This document shows, piece after piece, positions 31,990 through 41,182 of a stretch of DNA of 64,000 nucleotides; position 1 is the first letter of the stretch; the number at the start of each line of letters is the position of its first letter. The position numbers and the translations under genes were made by a program. The stretch is taken from NCBI GenBank assembly GCA_943369665.1, contig CALRNX020000001.1, positions 310,001-374,000 on the forward strand. Direction: 5' to 3'. The DNA comes from UKL13-3 sp943369665 (GTDB lineage: Bacteria > Bacteroidota > Bacteroidia > UKL13-3). The notes below the pieces were generated by a model. The model saw nothing but the letters and a program-made list of their open reading frames with translations, did no database searches and was not told where the DNA came from.

Positions 31990-32442
31990 ATGGCAGCAAA
32001 AACAATCCAAAACTGGTTTGATGAATACGGAGAAAGTCATCAAAACCACACCAACAAACTCATTCACTGGATCTGTGTTCCAAGTATCTTTTTCAGCATT
32101 GTATGTTTATTGTCGTTGGTGCCTGTGGCAGCTGTATTGAACTTAGCAACGGTAGTGATGTTGTTTGCAACACTATTTTATGCCAAACTATCGCCAAGGC
32201 TCACCATTGGACTTGTGCTTTTTTATGCCCTGTGTTTATGGGGAGCAAAGGTGTTGGGCAGCTTATCTTTCGAGTTATGGAAAACGGCCCTCATTATTTT
32301 TGTTGTGGCCTGGATAGGTCAATTTTACGGACATAAAGTTGAAGGCAAAAAACCATCGTTCCTCAAAGACCTTCAATTCCTCTTAATCGGACCGGCATGG
32401 TTAATGGGTTTTGTGTATAAACGGTTGGGGATAGCTTACTAA
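31990..32442 (+). CDS. DUF962 (Mpo1-like) membrane protein
   Basis: 150 residues with four membrane helices. The family signature is at the start: WFDEYGESHQNHTNKLIHWI with conserved His, then CVPSIFFSI. Yeast Mpo1 is an Fe-dependent dioxygenase acting on 2-hydroxy fatty acids; bacterial members are presumed similar. The last His-containing segment YGHKVEGKKPSFLKDLQFLL is also typical. Its stop overlaps the convergent patatin gene by four bases, leaving no room for a terminator. Confidence 0.9.
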   Translation: MAAKTIQNWFDEYGESHQNHTNKLIHWICVPSIFFSIVCLLSLVPVAAVLNLATVVMLFATLFYAKLSPRLTIGLVLFYALCLWGAKVLGSLSFELWKTALIIFVVAWIGQFYGHKVEGKKPSFLKDLQFLLIGPAWLMGFVYKRLGIAY

Positions 32443-34619
32443 AACCAGTACCCCAGATTCAGGTAAAACATGAATTCATTGCGCACGTTGGAACGACTCA
32501 CATTAAACTGGATCGGACCTATCGGGCTGCTGTATTCATAAGATGCTCCATAGGCATATTGAATGGTTTTCAGTGTCAACAAATCTTCAACATAATCCGC
32601 TGTTTCCGACACTTCTCCCAGTATGGAAATGTAGTTATTTTTAAATAAACGGTAAGTCGGTTTTAAACGATAGTGCGCCATATTGCGAACCACAAGCTGT
32701 CCGAAATCCAATCCTGCAAATGGAATATAGTTTCGGAAGCGCACATCCAACATTCCCCCGGTAGTGAATAAGAACTGCGTATTACCGGACTGATAATTGG
32801 CGTCATTAAATCCAAGATTGATATAATTACTGAGATGAACCCTTCGTGAGATCCTGTTGTGTCGCTCTATCCGCATTAAGCCATTAAACCACGATTTACT
32901 CAATGATAAATTATTGTTTGCCCAATACACATCAATGAGCATTCTTCCACCCGAAGTAGGTATATAGGTATCATCACGGGAATCTTGCCTGTAAAATGCA
33001 ACCAAGGCAGTTGCCTGGCGGTAATTACTCAGCGAAGTTATTTCATCAAGTTGCAGGAATGCATCTGTTCGGTTATTCACCTGCTCCATCCCCGCACCAA
33101 TACCAACATTTCGCTGATTACTGATATTGTACTTTGCTTTCAGGTATAATGAAGAGAAAATATTATATGACGTTGAAACCTTTTCATTTCCCTGGTATAA
33201 CCCCTGTTCTATATTGTTGATGGATCCTTCGAGTCCGAAAACCGGCTTATACCTTGACTGGTAAAAATACCCGATATCAAGCCTGGGCATTGACGACAAC
33301 CTGATATCTGCCTTAATGGTACTGCCTTTTAAAATGAACCGTTTGTATTGCAGTCCCAATAGTAAACTTGCTTCATGGTAATTGTTAAAATTGATCCCTA
33401 CATCAAATTCACCACGTGCTTTTTCTGTAACATAAATGATCAACCTTCCCTGGTTATTGGTGTTGTCAAACCGGTAAACGATCCTTTCAAATAAATTGGT
33501 GTACTCAAGTTCGGAGATCAATTGTTCCACCTCGGCCGAATTTAACTCCTTGTTCATTCCTTTACTTAAAATGGAAGAGATCTGCAATCGGTTTGTGTTT
33601 TTCAGTCCCTCAATCTGCACTACCTGTATCTTCATTTTTTTACCCAGTGCTTTTGCATCGGTTTTGATGGTATCCGGTTTTTGTTTGCCATAAATTTTTT
33701 CAAACAAGGCCCGCAACTCTTCAATTTGTTGACGTGCGGCAGCTTCCCCAATTTTGATAATGGAATCTCCTTTTTCAAAATCCAAAGGGCTATAATTACT
33801 TACATCCGGTTTTATGTTCACGTTCAGGTATTGTTCTTCTTTATGGAAATTTTGATACCCATGTAAAAACATGGATTCCATCATCACATTCACAAAAGAG
33901 TTTAACTCCTCCTTGGACGACTTGGTGCCTACATCAATTCCAATGATATAATCAGCTCCCAGATCTTTTGCTTCAATAATCGGATAGTTTTGGGTAAGCC
34001 CTCCATCTACCAATATTTTATCATCAATTTCCATGCTGGTGAACAAAGACGGAATGGCCATACTCGCCCGGATGGCCTCGGGTAAGGAACCTTTGCTCAA
34101 CACTACTTTTTCACCTGTTTGGATATTGGTGGCCACGCATACAAATGGAATAGGAAGCTTTGTAAAGTCGGTAATACCGGATGCGGGTAAACACAAACGC
34201 GTAAGCATATTTTGCACTTTCGTTCCTTTTACAAAACCACTGTACGAAATAAACTTTGTGCCTTCGAAATTAAACTTGATAAAATAGCGGTCGAATCGTT
34301 CGCGTTCGATCGCATTCAAATGATTGCGGGTTTCGCGGTCGTATACAATACTGTTCCAATCCGTTTGTTTCACAATTTGTTCGAGTGTATCGCTGCGGTA
34401 ACCGATGGCATATAAACCACCTACCACACTTCCCATGCTGGTTCCGGTAATAATATCGGGTTTAAAACCAACCTCCTCCAAAACCTTGAGCACACCGATA
34501 TGTGCAAAGCCTTTAGCTCCTCCTCCACTCAACACAAACGCCACTTTGGGCTTCTGTGACCATGCACTGAAACAAATACACCAAAGAGCAACACTTAACT
34601 TAATATTGAATAAACGCAT
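32439..34619 (-). CDS. Patatin-like phospholipase with outer-membrane barrel (PlpD-like)
   Basis: 726 residues: signal peptide (LSVALWCICFSAWSQ), patatin domain with oxyanion motif SGGGAKGFAHIG, nucleophile S61 in ITGTSMGSV and catalytic Asp in LVDGGLTQNYP. A POTRA-like segment follows (about 325-400, IQVVQIEGLKNTN) and then a 16-strand BamA/surface-antigen type barrel ending in YLNLGYWF with terminal aromatic residue. This is the layout of type Vd autotransporters (PlpD/FplA), which display a lipase outside or in the periplasm. Monocistronic. Confidence 0.95.
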   Translation of the reverse strand: MRLFNIKLSVALWCICFSAWSQKPKVAFVLSGGGAKGFAHIGVLKVLEEVGFKPDIITGTSMGSVVGGLYAIGYRSDTLEQIVKQTDWNSIVYDRETRNHLNAIERERFDRYFIKFNFEGTKFISYSGFVKGTKVQNMLTRLCLPASGITDFTKLPIPFVCVATNIQTGEKVVLSKGSLPEAIRASMAIPSLFTSMEIDDKILVDGGLTQNYPIIEAKDLGADYIIGIDVGTKSSKEELNSFVNVMMESMFLHGYQNFHKEEQYLNVNIKPDVSNYSPLDFEKGDSIIKIGEAAARQQIEELRALFEKIYGKQKPDTIKTDAKALGKKMKIQVVQIEGLKNTNRLQISSILSKGMNKELNSAEVEQLISELEYTNLFERIVYRFDNTNNQGRLIIYVTEKARGEFDVGINFNNYHEASLLLGLQYKRFILKGSTIKADIRLSSMPRLDIGYFYQSRYKPVFGLEGSINNIEQGLYQGNEKVSTSYNIFSSLYLKAKYNISNQRNVGIGAGMEQVNNRTDAFLQLDEITSLSNYRQATALVAFYRQDSRDDTYIPTSGGRMLIDVYWANNNLSLSKSWFNGLMRIERHNRISRRVHLSNYINLGFNDANYQSGNTQFLFTTGGMLDVRFRNYIPFAGLDFGQLVVRNMAHYRLKPTYRLFKNNYISILGEVSETADYVEDLLTLKTIQYAYGASYEYSSPIGPIQFNVSRSNVRNEFMFYLNLGYWF

Positions 34620-34698
34620 TGGAATAGGCTGTACACAAGTTTACTATTTTATTTCGAGTATCTTTATAAGCTCAAAAAATTAGTCACAAACATTCACA

Positions 34699-35214
34699 AT
34701 GAATCTTGAAGCAGCTGTTCACGAAGACTTAGCCATTGCCCTAAACCGGATCTATACCCCTTGTGGGTTTGATTGGACGTCCCCGCTTGCCGAACCAGAA
34801 AGTGCTGAATATGGAGCATACAGGTTTGCTGTAAACGGACGATCTGCATTATTCAGGGTGGCCAAAATTACGCCTACCAAAACAGGGCAATTTGTGACCC
34901 TTTGGAAAAGGAGCAGCAACGGTCCCATTGAACCTTATTCCATTTCTGACCCGATCGACTTGGTGATCATCAGCGTGAAAGAAGGCAACAAGTTCGGACA
35001 ATTCATTTTCCCGAAAGCTGTTTTGGTACAAAAGGGAATTGTTTCGAGCGCGACCAAAGCAGGCAAACGAGCAATAAGGGTTTACCCGCCCTGGAGCCAA
35101 ACCAACAGCAAACAGGCGCAACAAACGCAACATTGGCAATTGGAATTTTTCCTGGAAATCAATAAGGATGGTTCTTTGGACATTAAAAGAGCACAACAAT
35201 TGTTTAACTTATAA
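34699..35214 (+). CDS. MepB-family protein
   Basis: 171 residues, soluble. Family motifs: SAEYGAYRFAVNGRSALFRV, AKITPTKTGQFVTLWKRS, FGQFIFPKAVLVQKGI and KRAIRVYPPW. The family is named after MepB, encoded with the MepA efflux pump in Staphylococcus; its biochemical role is not known. Here no MATE pump is adjacent. The next gene begins two bases after its stop, suggesting co-translation. Confidence 0.88.
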   Translation: MNLEAAVHEDLAIALNRIYTPCGFDWTSPLAEPESAEYGAYRFAVNGRSALFRVAKITPTKTGQFVTLWKRSSNGPIEPYSISDPIDLVIISVKEGNKFGQFIFPKAVLVQKGIVSSATKAGKRAIRVYPPWSQTNSKQAQQTQHWQLEFFLEINKDGSLDIKRAQQLFNL

Positions 35215-35215
35215 G

Positions 35216-35587
35216 ATGCAGGAAGAACTCACAAACTTTTACCTCACCCAAAAAGAACCCAACAAAAGTTGTTTGCTGGCTTTGCGCGAAATGATCTTAT
35301 CGCAGGATGCCAACATCACCCCTGCATGGAAATATGGAATGCCGTTTTTTTGTTACAACGGAAAAATGTTTTGTTACCTGTGGGTGCACAAAAAAAAACT
35401 TCAACCGTATATTGGTTTTGTAGAGGGTAAACACCTCCACCATCCCGATCTGCTGATGGAAAAACGTTCGCGTATGAAAACGATCTTATTCGATCCGAAT
35501 GCAGATCTGCCGATCGATACAATTACGGGCCTGGTAAACCAAGCCATTGAATTGTATCAAAACGGAACGGTAAAAATTAAGCGATGA
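35216..35587 (+). CDS. DUF1801-like protein
   Basis: 123 residues, YdhG/DUF1801 type: ALREMILSQDANITPAWKYG, MPFFCYNGKMFCYLWVHKKK and YIGFVEGKHLHHPDLL. The function is unknown; the family has a frataxin-like fold. ATG at 35216 lies just after the MepB stop. The 3' end overlaps the convergent alaS by 11 bases, so transcripts must run into each other. Confidence 0.85.
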   Translation: MQEELTNFYLTQKEPNKSCLLALREMILSQDANITPAWKYGMPFFCYNGKMFCYLWVHKKKLQPYIGFVEGKHLHHPDLLMEKRSRMKTILFDPNADLPIDTITGLVNQAIELYQNGTVKIKR

Positions 35588-38327
35588 TGGTTGCAGCCTT
35601 GGCTAATGCTGCTTCCAAACCGGCTAAATTATTTCCTCCGGCAGTTGCATAAAACGGTTGTCCTCCGCCTCCACCTTGAATTTCTTTAGCCAGGTCTTTC
35701 ACAATATTACCGGCATGTAGTTTTTTATCGGCAACCAGATTATCCGAAATGATCACACTTAACATGGGTTTGCCATTCAACTCACAACCCAATACACAGA
35801 ATAAATTTTCGATTTCATTTTTCAACTGGAACGAAAGATTTTTCAATTGATCGGCATTGGAAATATTAACTTGTTGAATAAGTTGATGGATTGATTGTGT
35901 TGATACGACCTTTCCTTTCAATTCATTCTTCAATTGAATCGTTTTTTCGTTTTCGAATACTTCCAGTTTTTTCTGTAACTCCGATTTTTCTTCGAGCAAT
36001 TGCTCAACCGATTTCACCAGGTCTTTACCGGCAAGGATTTGTTTAATCCCCTGCACTGTTGATTGCAGATCGTTTACATAGGCTTCGGCAGCATCGGCTG
36101 TGATCGCTTCAATCCTTCGTACACCGGCTGCTACAGCACTCTCGCTCGTAATTTTAACATAACCGATCTGCCCGGTAGCTTTCACATGCGTTCCTCCACA
36201 AAGCTCACGGCTGTATGTATCATCAAACGTAATCACCCGAACACTGTCTCCATATTTTTCACCAAACAGCATCATTGCACCCAATGTTTTGGCTTCTTCG
36301 ATCGGTACATTTCTGCGCTCATCCAAGGCAATATTTTCACGTACTTTTTGATTCACAATATGCTCCACTTTGGCAATCTCTTCAGCTGTCATGGCTGCAA
36401 AATGCGAAAAGTCGAAACGCAAATAATCATTGTTCACCAAACTTCCTTTTTGTTGCACATGTGTACCCAGCACACTGCGCAAAGCCGCATGCAATAAGTG
36501 CGTAGCCGAGTGATTGCTTTCTGTTAATTTGCGTTTAGACTCATCAACAGATGCGGTAAAAGGTGCTTCTATATTTTCAGGTAACGCATTTGCAAAATGA
36601 ATAATGAGGTTGTTTTCCTTTTTGGTATCCACAATTTCCAATTGCTCATTTGCATTACTCAAGAAACCGGTATCACCTATTTGCCCACCACCTTCAGGAT
36701 AAAAAGGTGTTTGGTTAAATACCAATTGGTAACTTTCTTTTCCTTTGGCTTTTACCTTGCGGTATTTAATGATCGAAACTTCCGCTTCGGTTTGGTCGTA
36801 ACCTAAAAACACTGTTGGGTTTTCTTCTCCGATTACAACCCAATCATCTGTTGTTAATTCGGTTGCTTTGCGAGAACGATCCTTTTGTTGTTTCAATAAT
36901 TCTTCAAACTTTTCATTATCAATCCACCATTCTGCATTTTGAAATCCATTTACTGCAAACTTATCTTGAATGAGCAATTTAGATTCTACGTCTTTTATAA
37001 TTAAAGTTGTCAAATCCAAAGGAAATCCAAACGTATCATGTAATTCAAAAACAAACTCACCCGTCATTTTAAACAATTGACGGTTTTCATTAATTACATT
37101 TTGAATACTTTCTTTTTCAAGAGCAGATGCCATTGAAGTTTTTACAATAACTGCCATTGTTCTCTCATGAAGATATTGATTAATTTTAGCTAAACCTTTA
37201 TCTATAGTCCTCAAGAAACTTTGCTCTTCTTCCCTTATCACTTTCACCACAAAATCTTTTTGTGCAAACAATTCTGGGAATACATTTTTAAAGCTATCCG
37301 CAATGATCTCGGCAAGCTTGCACAAAAACGGTTCTTTGATATCGAGGAACTGGTATTGATAACGCACCGCTCTGCGCAAAATCCTGCGGATAACATAACC
37401 TGCACCATTATTGGAAGGTAACTGTCCGTCAGCAATGGCAAAAGAAATAGCTCGAATATGATCGGCCATTACACGCATGGCGATATCTTGTTTGCTATCG
37501 CTGAAAGTGTATTTTTTACCGGAGTGTTTTTCAATGAACTGAATGGTTGGCACAAACACATCGGTATCGTAGTTTGACGTTTTACCTTCAATGGCGCGCA
37601 CCAAACGCTCAAAGCCCATCCCTGTATCAACATGTTGTGCAGGCAGTTTCTCCAGGCTTCCATCAGCCTTGCGGTTAAATTCCATGAACACATTGTTCCA
37701 GATCTCGATCACCTGTGGATGATCATTGTTCACCAATGTTTTTCCATCAACGGCTTTGCGTTCTGCATCGGGGCGCAGGTCAATATGAATTTCGGTACAC
37801 GGACCACAAGGACCGGTATCACCCATTTCCCAGAAATTATCTTTTTTGTTCCCGTTTAAAATACGGTCTTCCGCAATCCATTTTTTCCAGTTATCAAAAG
37901 CTTCCTGGTCGAAAGCCAATCCCTCTTTGGCATCACCTTCAAAAACGGTAACGTATAATCTGTCTTTCGGCAATTTGTATACTTCGGTCAACAATTCCCA
38001 GGCCCACTCAATGGCTTCTGTTTTAAAATAGTCGCCAAAACTCCAGTTTCCCAACATTTCAAACATGGTATGGTGGTAAGTATCCACACCCACTTCTTCC
38101 AAGTCATTATGTTTTCCGCTTACACGCAAACATTTTTGTGTATCCACCACACGTTTGTACTTGGCAGGCTCATTTCCCAAAAACCAATCTTTAAACTGAT
38201 TCATTCCGGCATTGGTAAACATTAAGGTTGGATCATTTTTTACCACAATGGGTGCCGATGGAACAATTGTATGTCCTTTACTTTCAAAGAATTTAAGAAA
38301 TGTGTCGCGTACTTCTGCTGCTGTCAT
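35577..38327 (-). CDS. alaS: Alanyl-tRNA synthetase
   Basis: 916 residues, somewhat longer than the usual ~875. Catalytic core: MTAAEVRDTFLKFFESKGHT start, TNAGMNQFKDWFLG, KCLRVSGKHNDLEEVGVD, NFWEMGDTGPCGPCTEIH and NNGAGYVIRRILRRAVRYQY. Editing domain zinc motif HSATHLLHAALR with RELCGGTHV; C-Ala domain with GGGGGQPFYATAGG. A poorly conserved insertion of about 35 residues (LHERTMAVIVKTSMASALEK region, near residue 390) accounts for the length. ATG at 38327 is the family start; a longer frame upstream is non-homologous. Confidence 0.98.
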   Translation of the reverse strand: MTAAEVRDTFLKFFESKGHTIVPSAPIVVKNDPTLMFTNAGMNQFKDWFLGNEPAKYKRVVDTQKCLRVSGKHNDLEEVGVDTYHHTMFEMLGNWSFGDYFKTEAIEWAWELLTEVYKLPKDRLYVTVFEGDAKEGLAFDQEAFDNWKKWIAEDRILNGNKKDNFWEMGDTGPCGPCTEIHIDLRPDAERKAVDGKTLVNNDHPQVIEIWNNVFMEFNRKADGSLEKLPAQHVDTGMGFERLVRAIEGKTSNYDTDVFVPTIQFIEKHSGKKYTFSDSKQDIAMRVMADHIRAISFAIADGQLPSNNGAGYVIRRILRRAVRYQYQFLDIKEPFLCKLAEIIADSFKNVFPELFAQKDFVVKVIREEEQSFLRTIDKGLAKINQYLHERTMAVIVKTSMASALEKESIQNVINENRQLFKMTGEFVFELHDTFGFPLDLTTLIIKDVESKLLIQDKFAVNGFQNAEWWIDNEKFEELLKQQKDRSRKATELTTDDWVVIGEENPTVFLGYDQTEAEVSIIKYRKVKAKGKESYQLVFNQTPFYPEGGGQIGDTGFLSNANEQLEIVDTKKENNLIIHFANALPENIEAPFTASVDESKRKLTESNHSATHLLHAALRSVLGTHVQQKGSLVNNDYLRFDFSHFAAMTAEEIAKVEHIVNQKVRENIALDERRNVPIEEAKTLGAMMLFGEKYGDSVRVITFDDTYSRELCGGTHVKATGQIGYVKITSESAVAAGVRRIEAITADAAEAYVNDLQSTVQGIKQILAGKDLVKSVEQLLEEKSELQKKLEVFENEKTIQLKNELKGKVVSTQSIHQLIQQVNISNADQLKNLSFQLKNEIENLFCVLGCELNGKPMLSVIISDNLVADKKLHAGNIVKDLAKEIQGGGGGQPFYATAGGNNLAGLEAALAKAATIIA

Positions 38328-38430
38328 GTATGTGTGCTGTTGCTTTAAACTTTTTATAAGGCTATATTCGCTTTTTAAGCTAACACGCAATTACGTCATT
38401 TTGTAATTGAGTATCTCCTAAATCAAACGG

Positions 38431-39399
38431 ATGGCAAAAATAAAATACTTTTATAATCCACATAGCCTCGAACTTGAGAAAGTTACCACCAATGTGCGTG
38501 GGGTAGTGTTGAGAGTATTTGGATTTTTGTCGGCAAGTATTGTTGCGGGAACCATATTAATGCTGGCAGCCTACGCTTATATTGACTCTCCCAAAGAACG
38601 TTTATTGAAACGGGAGATCGAAAATTATAAGTTGCGCACCGAATTGCTCTCCAAAAAAATGGAGGAAGTAAATGCCAAGATCAATAATCTTCAGGACCAG
38701 GACGCCAATATTTACCGTGCTATTTTTGAAGCAGAACCCATGGAGTTTGACTCAAGTGCCGTTAAGCAACACACAGAAGATGAATTTGGTAAACTACTGG
38801 AAGCCGATAATAAAGTATTGCTGGAAAACCTTACGCAACGCATGAACCTTATTCTGGCCAAAGTTGAGCAGCAACAAAAATCTTTCGATCAATTGGAATC
38901 GATGGCATCGCGAAAAAAAGAATTTTTAGCCTCAATACCTGCCATACAACCTGTGTCAAACAAGAATTTACGTAAAATGGCTTCGGGTTTCGGATACCGC
39001 TTGCATCCTATTTACAAAACCTATAAGATGCATGAAGGGATCGACTTTACAGCTCCAACGGGAACCCCAATTTATGCAACCGGAAACGGACGTGTAGTAA
39101 CAGCAGGACCCGACAGGGGTTACGGAAACTGTGTTGTGGTAAGCCATGGATTTGGTTACCAAACATTATACGGACATATGTACCGCATTAAAGCCAGGGT
39201 TGGCCAATCAGTGAAACGGGGCGAGTTAATTGGTTATGTGGGCAATACAGGGCTTTCTTCGGGCTCTCACCTGCATTATGAAGTGATTAAAAACGGCAAC
39301 AAAATTAACCCCATCAATTATTTCTTCAACGACCTTACCGAAGCCGAATACCAAAACATGAGGGAACTTGCTAAAAGAGCTACCCAATCGTTCGACTAG
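38431..39399 (+). CDS. M23-family peptidoglycan endopeptidase
   Basis: 322 residues: one N-terminal membrane helix (VFGFLSASIVAGTILMLAAY, residues 30-50), a periplasmic coiled coil (about 65-160) and a C-terminal LytM domain. The zinc motifs are HEGIDFTAP (H-x3-D) and SSGSHLHYEVI (HxH), with the YGNCVVVSHGFGYQTLYGHM strand pair between. All ligands are intact, so an active DD-endopeptidase is likely. It is followed after 27 bases by a MerR-type gene, a common arrangement in Bacteroidota. Confidence 0.95.
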   Translation: MAKIKYFYNPHSLELEKVTTNVRGVVLRVFGFLSASIVAGTILMLAAYAYIDSPKERLLKREIENYKLRTELLSKKMEEVNAKINNLQDQDANIYRAIFEAEPMEFDSSAVKQHTEDEFGKLLEADNKVLLENLTQRMNLILAKVEQQQKSFDQLESMASRKKEFLASIPAIQPVSNKNLRKMASGFGYRLHPIYKTYKMHEGIDFTAPTGTPIYATGNGRVVTAGPDRGYGNCVVVSHGFGYQTLYGHMYRIKARVGQSVKRGELIGYVGNTGLSSGSHLHYEVIKNGNKINPINYFFNDLTEAEYQNMRELAKRATQSFD

Positions 39400-39426
39400 A
39401 TCTGTTTAACCCTTACCCTACACATT

Positions 39427-39762
39427 ATGAGCGAAGAATCCATCATCAAAAAATATTATACCATTGGTGAAGTATCGGCTATGATCGGAGAATCGCCTTC
39501 GTTGATCCGTTTTTGGGAGAAAGAATTCCATGCATTAAAACCGGACAAAACAGAAAAAGGCACCCGAAAATACTCGGATAAAGATATTCAGCTGCTAAAG
39601 CTTATCCATCATTTGGTAAAAGAAAAAGGTTATACCTTGCAGGGAGCGGCCGACTACCTTAAGCAACAATCGAATATTGACGATACAGCCCGGATGATCA
39701 GTTCGCTTACCGGTATCAAACATTTCCTGGAAACCATCCGCAAAAAACTGGATGCTTCTTAA
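39427..39762 (+). CDS. MerR-family regulator
   Basis: 111 residues: MerR helix-turn-helix KYYTIGEVSAMIGESPSLIR, then FWEKEFHALKPDKTEKGTRK (wing) and LLKLIHHLVKEKGYTLQGAA. No effector domain is present; the coiled end is short. Members of this group are encoded beside M23 peptidase genes in many Bacteroidota; their targets are not known to me. Confidence 0.92.
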   Translation: MSEESIIKKYYTIGEVSAMIGESPSLIRFWEKEFHALKPDKTEKGTRKYSDKDIQLLKLIHHLVKEKGYTLQGAADYLKQQSNIDDTARMISSLTGIKHFLETIRKKLDAS

Positions 39763-39848
39763 AAAACCAAAAATCGCACAACTCGTTAATATTCTTTTTA
39801 TTATTAATGGTGAGAATACCTTATTTTCACCTTATAGATTCAAAGAAT

Positions 39849-40352
39849 ATGGCCTACCAAAATGCGATCCAATCAATACCTACATGGAGAAGATTCAATG
39901 GTGAAACCGTGAATCATGCTATTGTTGATGAAGTTGAACGACTCATCTTACAGGAAAAAGAACTGGGCAACCAGCTCAAGATATGCATTGGCACAGATTC
40001 GCAGGTAACGGCCGAAGTTACCGAGTTTGCCACAGTGATTGTATTTGTAAGGCAAAAACGGGGTGGATTTATGCTCATCAGTTCCGAAAAAACAAAACAA
40101 AAATTCAGCATCAAGGAGCGCATGCTCAAAGAAGTGGCCATGTCGATCGACATTGCTTATAAACTTTGCGAGCTGCTCGACAAACACCATGTAGACCTGG
40201 AAGTACATGCTGATATCAATACCAACCCGAACTTTAAATCAAATACCGCATTAAGCGAAGCAATGGGTTATATCCTGAGTATGGGTTTTGTGTTTAAAGC
40301 CAAACCCGATGCTTTTGCCAGCTCCTATTGTGCCAATAAAATTGTACACTAG
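39849..40352 (+). CDS. DUF458 (YkuK-like) RNase H-fold protein
   Basis: 167 residues with an RNase H-like layout: ICIGTDSQVTAEVTEFATVI (first Asp), DLEVHADINTNPNFKSN (second Asp) and FKAKPDAFASSYCANKI (third Asp). The retained acidic residues suggest nuclease activity, which has not been defined for the family. ATG at 39849 is chosen; an in-frame GTG-type start at 39807 would add 14 unconserved residues. The gene stands alone before a 321-base gap. Confidence 0.88.
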   Translation: MAYQNAIQSIPTWRRFNGETVNHAIVDEVERLILQEKELGNQLKICIGTDSQVTAEVTEFATVIVFVRQKRGGFMLISSEKTKQKFSIKERMLKEVAMSIDIAYKLCELLDKHHVDLEVHADINTNPNFKSNTALSEAMGYILSMGFVFKAKPDAFASSYCANKIVH

Positions 40353-40567
40353 CCCTCCCATACCGCTTATCTTATGTTAAATAAAGCAAAACGGTACTAA
40401 ATCGAAAAAACTGTGCACCCGAGCATACACTCTACAGTATTTACGGGCACTACAACAGCATCCATTTGATTCATACGAGTGGCTGTTCAATAAGATAAGT
40501 TGACATTAATAGAAATTTAATGCACATTTTTTATTGAAATGTTGAAACAATCTATTTATTTAGCGCT
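40353..40567. other. Intergenic region without a recognisable gene
   Basis: First two thirds of a 321-base gap. No open frame, terminator or promoter match of quality was seen. A 9-base direct repeat ACGAGTGGC occurs here (about 40477) and again at about 40597. AT-rich near the 3' end. Confidence 0.5.
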
Positions 40568-40669
40568 ATGAAATTTAAACGGAAGTTTAAAGAAACGAGT
40601 GGCAAAACCAAAAACATAATCTCCACTTATTTTAATAAACAGCCATTTATTAAACATTTAACTAAATAA
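40568..40669 (+). CDS. Possible small basic ORF upstream of the PepSY-like gene
   Basis: 33 codons: MKFKRKFKETSGKTKNIIST followed by a short basic tail. It ends five bases before the next ATG. The strong positive charge and spacing would fit a leader peptide, but base composition alone could produce it, so this is tentative. Confidence 0.25.
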   Translation: MKFKRKFKETSGKTKNIISTYFNKQPFIKHLTK

Positions 40670-40673
40670 CACA

Positions 40674-41135
40674 ATGCAAACATTTATCTCTACCTCTCGA
40701 AAACTTAGCCTGTCTGCAATCTTATTATTGTTGAGTTTTATCGGATTTGCAAATTCCAAAGATGAATCAGGCCCGCCTAATGTTGTTGAGCTATCATTTG
40801 CCCAAAGATTCCCAAATGCATCGGGGGTAAAATGGGAAAAATCGACCAAAGGTCAGAATGCCATGTATGTGGAATTTAAATATGAAAGGAAAAAAACAAA
40901 GGCTTATTTTGACAAAAACGGTTCGTTACTCGAAATTCAAAAAGAAGTTAAGGTTAAAGACCTTCCTCAAAGTGTTAAAAAGGCAATTGCAAAATCATAC
41001 CCAACTGAGCGTGTTTTAAAAGCGCAGGAAATAATCAGGGCCGGAAAAGATCCTGTTTACCAAATCGTACTTGAAATCGAAAACCAGCAAACCAACTTTA
41101 TGCTGGATAAAGAAGGTTCGTTCACCATGCGTTAA
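40674..41135 (+). CDS. PepSY-like secreted protein
   Basis: 153 residues: signal peptide (KLSLSAILLLLSFIGFANS, cut after FANS), then two PepSY-like beta-lactamase-inhibitor-type repeats: FAQRFPNASGVKWEKSTKGQ, AYFDKNGSLLEIQKEVKVKD and LPQSVKKAIAKSYPTERVLK. Such periplasmic DUF2874/PepSY-like proteins are common in Bacteroidota with unknown roles. A terminator follows five bases after the stop. Confidence 0.9.
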   Translation: MQTFISTSRKLSLSAILLLLSFIGFANSKDESGPPNVVELSFAQRFPNASGVKWEKSTKGQNAMYVEFKYERKKTKAYFDKNGSLLEIQKEVKVKDLPQSVKKAIAKSYPTERVLKAQEIIRAGKDPVYQIVLEIENQQTNFMLDKEGSFTMR

Positions 41136-41140
41136 CCATC

Positions 41141-41178
41141 AAAAAAAATCCCCGACCATTTGATCGGGGATTTTTTTT
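41141..41178. terminator. Bidirectional terminator
   Basis: AAAAAAAATCCCCGA (41141-41155) pairs with TCGGGGATTTTTTTT (41164-41178) around an eight-base loop. It ends the PepSY-like gene on one strand and the seven-gene fatty-acid operon on the other. Confidence 0.92.
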
Positions 41179-41182
41179 GCAA

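Noticed and set aside
38328..38390. N-terminal extension of AlaRS
   Set aside because: AlaRS normally begins with the helix found at MTAAEVRDTF; the 21 preceding residues are unrelated to the family.
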